Below are positions 9,953-20,590 of a stretch of DNA of 64,000 nucleotides, one piece after another. Numbering within the stretch: the stretch's first letter is position 1; each line of letters opens with the position of its first letter. Source of the DNA: Utricularia gibba (taxonomy: Eukaryota; Streptophyta; Magnoliopsida; Lamiales; Lentibulariaceae); NCBI GenBank assembly GCA_002189035.1, contig NEEC01000011.1, positions 1,860,001 to 1,924,000 on the forward strand, read 5' to 3'. The notes beneath the pieces were generated by a model. That model was not told where the DNA came from. It saw nothing but the letters and a program-made list of their open reading frames with translations, and searched no databases. Made by a program: the position numbers and the translations under genes.

Positions 9953-12907
9953 ATGGCGACTCCCTCCCCGGTGGTGGAGCACCCCGCCGTCGATGACTTG
10001 GCCGTGGCGCAGAACCCCGCCGTCCTAAAAAAGGTACTGACTCAAACACCTTGGTTGGCATGCCCTCGACGATGATCTCACTTTCCCCATCCCCCCATCT
10101 TTTTTTTTTTCAGAAAAAGCAGGCAGGGTGGAGAAACTTTCTCTCTTATGTCGGCCCTGGATTTTTAGTGTCACTGGCGTATCTTGATCCCGGAAACAGT
10201 AAGCTTCCCATGCTGCCACTCTCTGCCCCTAATGTTAGAAACCCAAAAAACACCATAGCTTCCAATTCCCTTTTCTTCACGCCCGCCTTCGAGCGATTCT
10301 GGTTTGAAGCAAATCTGTGTGTTAGATTTCTGCACAGACCCGGAACCTGGATGATGCTTTTTCTACGTTGCTTGCATGGTCGACAGGTGTTGAGAATAAC
10401 CGTTATGTGTTGTTTTGTGTACCGCAGTGGAGACAGACCTGCAAGCAGGAGCGAGCTTCCGATACGAAGTACGTGTTTTTGTGTGTTGTTGAATGAGTCG
10501 AGTTTATGACACCTGCTTCACTTAACACATCTGCCGCCGGACTGCAGCTCCTGTGGGTGATTCTCATCGGTCTCGTCTTCGCCCTCATCATTCAATCACT
10601 AGCTGCCAATCTCGGAGTCTGCACAGGTAACTAAATATTGTTATAAATATTCTTTTTAAATGAAAAATTATAATAGTATTACAAGTATGAAGAGTTGTAG
10701 ATTAGATAATATTATATTTTAACTATATAATAAATTATATATCACTGATATTCGATTAAGTTTAATATTTTTTAAGATAACTTATGTTTTTTATGTGGTG
10801 TTCAATTCATTGCATTCTTAATTTCATCATATTTATCATTTTTTGATAATCGAATTGATATTAATTTTTAAAATATATTAATTAGCATGTCACATAAATT
10901 AATAATGTTTGAGTTCGTAATTCAGGGAAGCACTTATCGGAGCAGTGCCGGGCGGAGTACCCGAGAGTCGTCAACTTCTGCCTCTGGATCATGGCGGAGC
11001 TTGCCGTCATCGCCGCCGATATTCCCGAGGGTATATTTTGAATAAATGCATACTGCGACGTCGTTTTGGTTTTTGGTCATTGGAATGAAATAAAATCATC
11101 CCGTTATTTTTTTAATTAAAGAAAACTGTTTTTTTTGTAGTATAAAAGCACGGCATTTTGACTGTTTTTTTCGGTTTTGTTAGTTATTGGGACTGCGTTT
11201 GCTTTGAACATTCTGTTTCATATCCCGGTGTGGGTTGGGGTGCTGTGTACGGGATGCAGCACTCTTCTCTTGCTCAGCCTGCAGCGATATGGCGTAAGAA
11301 GCTCTTTTGGAAAGGAACTGTTGGTTGGTTGGCTTTGGGGATGACTTGATTTGGATTTGCAGATTCGGAAACTGGAGCTGTTGATATCGACGTTAGTCTT
11401 TGTGATGGCGGCTTGCTTCTTCGGAGAAATGGCATTCGTTAAGCCGCCGGCGAAAGAGGTGCTCAAGGGAATCTTCGTCCCTAAGCTCAGCAACAATGAT
11501 GCCGTTGGAAGCGCCATCGCGCTCCTTGGAGCTCTGGTTATGCCGTATGGTTTCCCCTTTCCGAAACCTAGATTGAAATTTCTGTAAATTTTTTGATTTC
11601 GGTTGAATTATTGTTTTCGTGGATTACTTTGTAGCCATAATCTGTTCCTTCACTCGGCTCTGGTGCTCACTCGGAAGATACCTAATTCCATCTCTGGAAT
11701 CAATGTAAGTCAGCATTGTGATTCAGTGGCTGATTGCAGTTCGCTGACATTTATTTTGTTTCTGTTTCTAGGAGGCATGCAGATACTTCTTATTTGAGAG
11801 TGGATTTGCTCTGTTCGTAGCGTTTCTGATAAACGTTGCGATTGTTTCCGTCTCTGGGACTGTCTGCTTCGCTGATAATATCTCGCCGGAGAATGCTGAA
11901 CGTTGCAGTGATTTGTCCCTGAACTCTGCTTCTTTTCTGCTACAGGTTTATATCAAAAGAATCTATTTTTTGTGTTGTTCGTCAGCTCACTCCCTTGTTT
12001 TCTGGTAGAATGTACTTGGCAAATCGAGCTCTATTGTCTACGGCATTGCGCTGCTGGCCTCCGGCCAGAGCTCTGCCATTACTGGAACGTATGCGGGGCA
12101 ATTCATCATGCAGGTTATTTGCTTGTAACATCCTTTTGTCAACCTGGCCTATTATCATATTCACGAGTGAAGGTTTTTTGTTTTCCTCCTCTGTGATGCA
12201 GGGCTTCCTCAACTTGAAGATGAAAATGGTGGTTAGGAATCTATTAACAAGAACCATTGCCATCGCTCCAAGTTTGGTAGTTTCATTAATCGGGGGACCA
12301 GCCGGAGCAGGCAGGCTGATCATCATCGCATCGGTTTGCCTCCATTCATAACACAGATTCTAATGATGCATGAAGCCCACTGACTGATGTTCCCAACATC
12401 CTGCAGATGATACTCTCCTTTGAACTCCCATTTTGCCTGATCCCACTTCTGAAGTTCTGCAGTAGCGCCACCAAAATGGGACCTCACAAGACTTCAATAT
12501 ATGTACGATATCCAAACTTACATCATCACATCTAAACATAAGATGCTCCCACATAAGATCAATCTTATAGTGTTTTTACCCATTTGTAGATCATCGTGAT
12601 ATCTTGGATTCTGGGACTGGGTATCATCGGCATCAACGTCTACTATCTTAGCACCGGATTCGTACAGTGGCTCATCCACAACAACCTCCGGAAAATTTGG
12701 AATGTCCTCATCTCCCTAGTGGTGTTCCCTGTAATGGCCGTCTATCTCCTTTCAGTAATCTATCTCATTTTCAGAAGGGACCGTGTCGTCACGTTCATCG
12801 AGCCGGTAGATGATGAACAGGGGGCTTGGGAGACGGAGTACAGTAGTGATCGAGAGAGGCACGTTCCATCTAGAGAAGACCTTGCGGACAACCCTTTACC
12901 TAGGTAA
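9953..12907 (+). CDS. NRAMP divalent metal transporter
   Basis: This is a proton-coupled importer of Mn, Fe and related divalent metals in the plasma or an internal membrane. Exons: 9953-10033, 10114-10198, 10428-10468, 10548-10626, 10926-11030, 11184-11293, 11363-11544, 11635-11704, 11772-11945, 12009-12113, 12202-12333, 12407-12502, 12590-12907 (525 residues). Both metal-site helices are intact: DPGN (52-55) in TM1 and MPHN (227-230) in TM6. The transport signature [18 protein letters not shown] and about 11-12 hydrophobic segments are present. The pattern fits the plant NRAMP1/6 group more than the vacuolar EIN2-like NRAMP2-5 group, judged from remembered family sequences. The C-terminal tail is acidic and hydrophilic. 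The gene is convergent with the SKU5-like gene. Confidence 0.95.
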
Positions 12908-13450
12908 GGCCTGGATATATTCTGTACATGCATTCTCGCCCAATAACACAGTATATCCATGAGAATGAAGATTTTGGTTAGGGATCCGATCCCCTCTCCC
13001 CTTTTGACCTTTGTAAAGTAGTTTTGTAATGGCAAGGCATGTTATAGCAAACGTATGTGGTGAAAAGTTTCACAATGACAGCTTGAAAGTTTCACTAACA
13101 GTCAAGATTACAACTGGTTAAGAAGGTGATGAAAGAATGACACAAAAAACTTCCTGAAGCCGACCAGGGAGAAAATATGTCAGTTTTCATACAAATGAAT
13201 TCTAACAACTCCACATCTCAGGCAAAGAAAACCATCAAACCCCGAACATGAAACCATGAATCAGGCTGTTGAAATGGACAGGAGAAGCAGGTTGATAACA
13301 AGGGAGGTTAACAGAAGCAACCATCTACTGCTAATCTCTACTGATGCAGCAGATGATATGCGCTGCGGCCTGGAAAATGGGAGAAGCCCAAAAGAATTGA
13401 TCAGTAACAGATGCAGGGTAAAGGAAATGAAAGGGCAATGGAAGATATTG
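12908..13450. other. Convergent 3' region
   Basis: The 543 bases between two convergent genes probably contain both 3' UTRs. No gene is supported; the frame at 13256-13462 is a chance open stretch. Confidence 0.55.
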
Positions 13451-15848
13451 TTACTTTTGTAGTCTACTTAGTGCACCACAGAACAAGGCATTGTCCGGGA
13501 CAGGAAACTCTGTTTTGTTGTTTGGCTCTGGGTCGACAATCCTGACATATGTTTCTTGTCCCAGGTACCATGAGTCCAGGTTCTCCGTTCTCAGGTTCCA
13601 CACTCCCACATTGTCTAGGGAGATCAAGATTGCTGTCCATGCACCTGGATAAACCTACAGGACACAACAAGAACAAGGAGTTCAACCGCTCTATCGCAGT
13701 AATTCATTGATCATCTGTTGCTATTTACCTGGATGGTAGTTCTAGCAATACCATCCCATTTATTGTATGTACCCCTGCTGTTCTCTGACCATTCACCGTA
13801 ATCCATACTGCAGGAAGAAGATGTATTCAGCTCTGAAAAGCATTTGTTGCTTAAACAGACTTCCAAAGAAAGAAGGCCAACATTACCCGACCACGAAGAA
13901 GGCGTATCCACTCATGTGATATGATCGAATTCTGGTCTCATTGTTCTGCAGTATAACTTCCATAAATCCTCGATAGGTACCATTGATGATGGAAGTTCCC
14001 ACCAGGGGTGCTCCGGTGATAGGCCGATTTGGGAAGTTGAGCTTGTAAACTCCCTTTACTTTATAGAAATCAGCTAGCCTGATTGGTGTGGAAGGATTCA
14101 CAAAAGATACACCACTAAGAGTTGCTCTATGTTTCCCATCAACCAGGGATGTAGGCTCGTTTCTGAGCACATACACCTCAGTCACATTGATTGAACCGTA
14201 TCTAAATGAGCCTTGTGGATTAGGGCGAGCTCCACTGGCACTCACATTCCACCTACAAAGCTCAAGAAATTCTCTTCAACGAATATGTAAGGGAAGGCAA
14301 AGTCACTGAACATTTTGAATGATGTCTTTGCAACAAAAAGAGAAAACCTGATGGATCTGGCCTGGTTCATAGAGTAAGTCTTGTCAAACTCATCTTGTGG
14401 AGCATCAGGGAGAGGGCCAGATGCTTTTCCCTTGGAGTTTGTATAATGAAGTATGGCTACACCAGTCACACGTCTCCATGTCGTTTCGTTTATGAATCTT
14501 GCACTGGAGACAATGTAGTAATCACTGCTAGCATTTTGATCCATGGTAACCAAGAAGGAGTATGTCTGCCCAACATGAATATCTAAACTAGTGTAGTTCT
14601 GCTGCACAGTATAGGAACCCTCAGTTTCTGCCAGAATCAGATAGTGGTTCTGAATTCTAAAGTTCAAACTCGTTGAAATTCCAACGTTGCTCACACGCAG
14701 CCGGTACGTCTTTCCTGAGAACCAACAGAGGATACTGAACATCAGAATACAAAGGGAAAGGTATAAAAACATCATTCTTCAAAAAGAAACTGTGCTCAGA
14801 GCTCACCTGGATGCACTGTGATGGTTTCATGGACAATGCCATCCGGAACAAGTGTATCATTATATCTATAAGGTCCTTTCCCATTAATGAGGACACCATC
14901 TGGGATCCCCAGACCTTTACCAGCATCAAGTGTTCTCCTCAAAGCCTAACATCAAAGTACAGATTCAAATGCAGCAGATGTTGAGAGAACACATATAAAA
15001 CTCACGCTAGTGGTACTGCACTCACTGTGTGATTCCTGGTATACCAATCTCCTATCACAATTGTGATATCGCCATGCGGCGTGTCGAACGGAATTGGAAT
15101 GATTGGCCTATTGTTGATAATGAAGCTCCCAAAACCTCCAGAAGCTCTCTGGAAGTTGAGTGAAGGGAAGTAGAAGAAGCTCCCAATCTGATCCTTAACC
15201 TGAAACTCATATGTCCAGTTCCACCTTGAAGGAATGGGGCAGTTAGTTCCCAGGAGGCCATCTTGCCAAGAACTTCGCCTCTGTTGTATCCCGGACCTGA
15301 TGAGCCATTCATTGCATAAGTAACATAAAAAACACAGAACTGGAATCTTAATCTTGCAGTTCATGAGCAAAAGAGAAGGCTGTTTGTCTCACCAATGGAT
15401 TAAAAAGTCTTCATCTAATTTGTTCCTCACATTCACAACTACAAAGTTGTTTGTAGTGACATTAATTGTGGGACCTGGAAACTTCCCATTCACAGCAATA
15501 ACCTGCAGTTTAGAAGCACAAATCTTGTCTCACACTGAAAAGGCTCAACTCTGTGCATCAAATTTCAGATCATATTGTCATGAAAATCGCTTAAATCTTA
15601 AGACCCCATTCAGATCTGATGCTGCATGTTTGAACTCCAAGAAACTAGACAGCCCCATATAGTGAAATCGTTCAACAAAGCAGCAAAACAGACAGAGAGA
15701 AAAAAACAACCTGTTGAGGTACTCCGAGAGGGGAAGCGGTAATGTAAGAGACAACAAACTGATAAGTAACAGTTGGATCTTCAGCAATGGACGGTGTCAG
15801 CAACAAGACATGGATACACATGAGAAAGAGAAGGTCACGACCAGCCAT
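13451..15848 (-). CDS. SKU5-similar (SKS) multicopper-oxidase-like protein
   Basis: This is a secreted protein of the ascorbate-oxidase homologue family, expected in the cell wall. The family acts in growth or in pollen (NTP303 type). Minus-strand exons: 15711-15848, 15393-15502, 15296, 14807-14945, 14348-14714, 13887-14252, 13729-13807, 13451-13654, where the third exon spans 15026-15296 (557 residues). The start MAGRDLLFLMCIHVLLL is a signal peptide cleaved near residue 22. Three cupredoxin domains follow; SWQDGLLGTNCPIP and KDQIGSFFYFPS are family marks. The copper ligands of true oxidases are missing: the first HWHG is HWSG, the HPxHLHGH block reads SYHMSGYAF, and the HCHIEPH block is absent. 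It is therefore probably not an active oxidase. There are many N-glycosylation sequons. It is closest to the NTP303/SKS11-like branch, with moderate certainty. Confidence 0.94.
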
Positions 15849-16950
15849 CGGGAGTTCAATTTAGCAAAACCTCAGAGCAAACGTTGCAACATCTTTTTTC
15901 TTCTAGCTTTTAATCACAAGAGAGACAACAACACACCTTTACCAGGCCTGGGTAAAAAATTCAAATGGGTTTACTTTTCGGTGGTTTTAAGAGCAAAGTT
16001 GTAGGGATGAGAAAAGACTTCAGGAATGTGTAGGTTTTGTCGGGGAACAGGGGAAAGAGACTGTTCACTAAAGTTTTCAAACCCCATTTCCCCAACCAGA
16101 AACACACAAAATAGCAAAATGCATGGGTTGAAAGTTGAAACTCCAATCTACATCAGGGAAAAACGATGAGGCCAAGATACAGCAAACTTAAGATCGACCA
16201 ACAAACTCCAAAAACTCGCCAATGACCAGTGCCATGTTCAATGGAAACAAATAAAAAAAACTTGCTCTCCATTCAATCCTCCCCGCAAACTGATTTTATT
16301 ATTTTATCACATGAAATTCATAGGATTGGACCGAATTTTTTGAAAGGAGCAAGACACAGGAGAGAGACAGAAATGATGTGCCGGGGCCCTCGTCGATGTT
16401 GAAGAAATGGCGCCTGCTGAAACCCCACGTGGGAGCCTCACTCAGTTCAATCCAATCTTAATGTCGCCTATATTCGTTACCCTCATCGCCTCACATGCAT
16501 ATCTACCATGCAAGCCACCTGTTGACCGTGGGAGGCATTGATAAAAAAAAAAAAAAATTGAAACCTTGTACATATCTTAACATTGGACAGTTTTTTTTAA
16601 ATGATTTTCTGTAAGAAACAAAATTTAACATTTGATTTTCAAGGCATGGAACTAAAAAAGACAACAAAAAGAACAGTTGAGTTTGGACAAACTTTCGCCA
16701 CCTTTTCTCACTAATCTCAAATCTGAATTCATAATCCGACAACAAAAAGAACAGTTTTTGTTCAAGCTTTGGATGAGGTACGACGGTTGTGACCAAAAAA
16801 TAGGGCGTCATAAGATAAGGTGAGAAACTCAGAACGGTTCACAAAAACTTGGGGGAAAAAAGCTGGGGAATGAATCAACTGGTAGACTCCGCGACTAGTT
16901 GGTAGCAGTAACTCCTCCGCAATTCCCTTCTCCCTGTTCCCAGTTGTTAA
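15849..16950. other. SKS upstream region and HOP 3' region
   Basis: No gene is supported. The region contains a palindromic G-box CCCACGTGGG (16424-16433) and a 19-bp direct repeat (16660-16678 and 16738-16756). Bases next to 16951 are the 3' UTR of the minus-strand HOP gene. Confidence 0.55.
16660..16756. repeat. 19-bp direct repeat, 78 bp apart
   Basis: GACAACAAAAAGAACAGTT occurs exactly at 16660-16678 and again at 16738-16756. It lies about 0.8-0.9 kb upstream of the SKS start. It may be a local duplication or a paired protein-binding site; nothing in the sequence decides between them. Confidence 0.8.
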
Positions 16951-19943
16951 TCATCTCACTTGCACAATTCCTGCAGAGATGAGTTTCTGTATTTTGTTCA
17001 TCACGAGTGGGTTCTTCATATGCTGCTGTGCGGCATTCGGATTCTCCTGCAGATCCACCAACACCTGCGTTTCCACGCCATATTATTCATCCACTGTACT
17101 GTTCTTCTTGTCTTAACAAGGGACATGAATAGGTAGATAGATGATACATTGGTGTGTGAAATGGGAGCCCTTACCTGTCTCATTACAGGATCCGTAAGGA
17201 TGTTTTGGATCTCTGGATCCTGCATAGCTTTTGCCTGAATGAAAACAAGAAACCCAGATGTTGTTTCATCAGGAAGACAAAAAAACGCTACTACCAAACA
17301 CTTGTGTGTGTAGCAACAAACCTGTCTCTCTTTCAACTCCTCAGGGCTAAGATCTCCACGGCTGGCTTTGTTTATTTGTTCCACGCATCTGTACAAAATA
17401 TGGTGCAGCAGACGACACATGTCACAATGATGAAGCTGTGGCAAAAATGAGCATGATACACTAAACAGTGCTCCACGGCAGCTTACAACTTTGCCATTAA
17501 TATTCAAAAACGAAATTTTAGCACAATGAGAGAAAAACAGAATCACATCGCCTAAAAAACATGAAAAATAGAATAATCCAAGTGAACTCCTCACAATAAG
17601 GGAGACTGTACCTCCTGACACCATCAAGCAATTCTTGATTTTGAGGGTCCAGCTTCAAGCCTTCCTGATACGTTTCTAAAGCTTTATCATATTCCTTCAT
17701 GAAAAACTGGACAGCTCCCTTCCGGGTATAACCCTTGGAGAAGGTAGGATCAAGCTCGATGCATTTTTCAGCATCTTTAAGCCCTTCAGGCAATGCACCA
17801 AGTTTTGTGTAGGAAGCAGCCCTGTTGCTGTATGCCTGCAATTCAGCACATACACAACACGTGAGCTCCTTGCTCCACAGTAAATGGAAGACATGTCTTA
17901 CTATAGTCACACCTTATGATCATTTGGATTTCTTTTAATTGCTTCTGTATAGTGTTTTACCGCATCTGGGTACTTCTGCTCCTTGAAATATTCGTTTCCT
18001 ACATTATGTGAAAGAGCAACGAACATGTTGAAAAGCTCTAAACGGAAGATGCATACTCTAACTATAATATGAACAATTCGTCTCAAACCTTTCTCGCGCT
18101 CTTCATCAGCTATTTGAGGATTGAAGTACTCCTGCTGCTCGAATTCCTTCTTTGCTCTCTCAGCATCATTGAGTTTCTTTAAAGTATCGGGATTGCGATG
18201 CTCTGTGAGAGCTTTCTGAAAAGTTTCAATGGCAGGCTCATAATCTTTTGAACACTTGGCTAATTTAACCAAGGCAGTTCCTTTTCTGGTCAAAGCCCGG
18301 GATATCATCTTGAAGTCTGATCTCAATTCCCTACCCCTTTCTACGGCTTTGTCGCAGTCCTTTATGGCGTCCTCATACTGAAAAAGAAAACATAGTCAGA
18401 ACAACGTAGCTTGGAATGTTTTAAAAATCAGTGCAGAATTTATTGAATCCTCAACACCAGTGAACAGAAATCAGAAAACAGCGGCAGCAAATGTGATAGT
18501 AATAAGACTTATTACGTAGTTAGATATGCAACCCAAAGATTGGACAAGATAATATACACCTAGAACTTGTGTAGCAGCCTCACGACATATGGACGCATAC
18601 AAGTATTCGACACAGTTATGAGCAAAATAATCTTCTAAAAAAAGACCATAAAAAGAAAACAAAGAAGTCTGCATCATAAAGAAATCAGGTCAACTTGGAA
18701 CTATCGTTCATACTAGAGATATTCGTAGAGTGAGATTCGAGAGAGCAAACAAGCATCTTAATGGGAAGATCTTCAAATAAAAAAAAAAGGCAAGATGAGC
18801 TTACAGAGTGCAGAAAAAGACAAATAATGTACTAATGCTCGGATTTTGTTACATATTTGCAAAGATCAAGCAGAAATTAGACTAAAGCACAAAACTTTGC
18901 ATGGACAAAAGGCAAGGTGAGCGTACTTGAATCGGATGCAGTGTCACTAGCAGGCCGACGCAATAAATATAAAAACAGGCATTGGTACAATAACATTAAA
19001 AAAAAAAGATTTTAAAATATACCTCGCCCATTTCAAGATAAACAGCAGCACGGTTAGTCAAGAAAGAAATATCCTCATCATCAAGATCAATTGCCCTGGA
19101 ATAGTGCTGGATTGCTTTCTCAAAATTCTTTTGCTTATATGCTGCATTCCCAGATTCCTTCTCCTTTAAAGCTTCCTTTTTCCTCTCCCGTTTATCCTTG
19201 TGTTCATCAGGTATATCCATTTCCTCAGGCTCAGGCTGTATTTCTGCTTTCTTCTGAACATTAGACGGCTCAGCCTCCGGAGCGGCAGGCCTCTTCGTTT
19301 CTGGTGCTCCCTTGTCTTCTGCAGACGGTATCTCAGAGTCCTCGTCAGGTTTACGCGTCTGGAACTTAATATTTAATAGAACCCCCAATGCTTGCATTAC
19401 TCTTTGATCTTGCAAATACATGTTCAAATTGTTCGGATTCTTCTGAATATCTTGCATCATTTTCACAAAATCGGGCTGCTGAAGATACCCCCTGGTAGTT
19501 GAATCCGTGGACAACTTTACCCACATCTCAGGTCCGAACGCCTCGCCAAAAGGATTCCCACCAGGCCCGGCTCGAGATCTGGAACCGCGAGCCACAGCAG
19601 CCTCGGCATCCGCAAGCCCCGAATTGAGCGCCTCGTTGTTGGGTTCCACATCGAGACCCCTTTTATACGCAGAAACGGCGTCGGCATAGTTTTGGAGACC
19701 CATATACGCCGCACCCAAACGCGAATACCCCTTTCCCCAATCAGGCTTCAGTTCAACAGTCTTGTTCGCATCAGTAAGCGCGTCAGAGAATTTACCAAGA
19801 GATGCGTACGCAGCTGATCGATTCGAGTACAGAACATGGTTCGTGGGTGATAAACCGATCGCAGAAGTGAAATGGCGAACAGCCTCTTCGAAATTCCCAG
19901 AGGAGAAGGCAGCGTTACCCTTGGCCTTGGCTTCGTCAGCCAT
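16951..19943 (-). CDS. HOP: Hsp70-Hsp90 organizing protein (STI1/HOP)
   Basis: This is a cytosolic co-chaperone that bridges Hsp70 and Hsp90 through tetratricopeptide repeats. Minus-strand exons: 19023-19943, 18089-18377, 17913-17998, 17612-17835, 17322-17388, 17175-17234, 16951-17064 (586 residues). The order is standard: TPR1 from the start (KAKGNAAFSSGNFEEAVRHF), a first STI1/DP domain with MMQDIQKNPNNLNMYLQD, a charged linker rich in Pro and Glu, TPR2A (KEKESGNAAYKQKNFEKAI), TPR2B (GNEYFKEQKYPDAVKHYTEA) and a second DP domain (ILTDPVMRQVLVDLQENP). Carboxylate-clamp Lys/Asn positions are present at the start of each TPR module. A perfect heat-shock element lies 140 bases upstream, so the gene is probably heat-induced. 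Confidence 0.97.
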
Positions 19944-20082
19944 TGCTCTTCACTGCACTTTGCGATGTTGACGATTCGGATTCCGACAACCCCGACGCCA
20001 AGTGAGCGGAAGAGGCTTCTTTTCAAGTGAAGAGGATTCGGGATGTACGATTAGTCGAGTACGAGAGAGTTCTAGGCCCTTC

Positions 20083-20095
20083 TTCTAGAATGTTC
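20083..20095. promoter_or_regulatory. Heat-shock element upstream of HOP
   Basis: TTC-TA-GAA-TG-TTC is three perfect alternating nTTCn/nGAAn units with exact 2-base spacing. A further TTC sits 10 bases away at about 20070. It lies about 140 bases upstream of the HOP ATG on the minus strand, the right place for heat-shock factor control of a chaperone gene. Confidence 0.7.
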
Positions 20096-20478
20096 CAGGT
20101 AATTGATTATATGCAGCAGGGGCTTATCATAATTTTTTTGTAATGATATGTTTTGGGGTAAAATTTAAATATATTAAAAATATATAAATAAGGTAATATA
20201 TAATTAATGGATAAATTATAAATAATATGAAAATTATTCAATTTATACAAAAATAATTATTTCCTAAATGTTTTTAGTGTACTAAAAATTAAAATATAAA
20301 TGTTAAATAAGATGAAAAATATAAAATATATTTTAAATTTAGATAATATCAATTTTAATTTTAATTTTTAATTATTATCATTATATGATGACCATTTTTC
20401 TCACTTTTATAATAATTCTCACTTTTCTAATGCATTCAAATTTTATTAGCATTTTCCACTTAATACTATCTATTAAAT

Positions 20479-20548
20479 AATTAAAAAAAAATTAATTATT
20501 TTAAAAATAATTAAAAAAAATTAATTATTTTAAAAATAATTAAAAAAT
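20479..20548. repeat. AT-rich tandem duplication (about 29 bp, 2.4 copies)
   Basis: A unit of the form TAATTAAAAAAAATTAATTA plus TTTTAAAAA is repeated from 20479 to 20548. It is simple AT-rich local duplication in the EF-G 3' flank. Confidence 0.7.
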
Positions 20549-20590
20549 TATTTTGTTTCAAAAATTACTAATACACAAACAAAAAAGAAT

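Larger units (their letters stand above)
19944..20590. other. HOP promoter and EF-G 3' flank
   Basis: The HOP leader and promoter with a heat-shock element occupy about 19944-20110. The rest is very AT-rich. It includes a 29-bp tandem duplication (20479-20548) and a stretch (about 20150-20260) resembling 55560-55670. No gene is seen. Confidence 0.6.
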
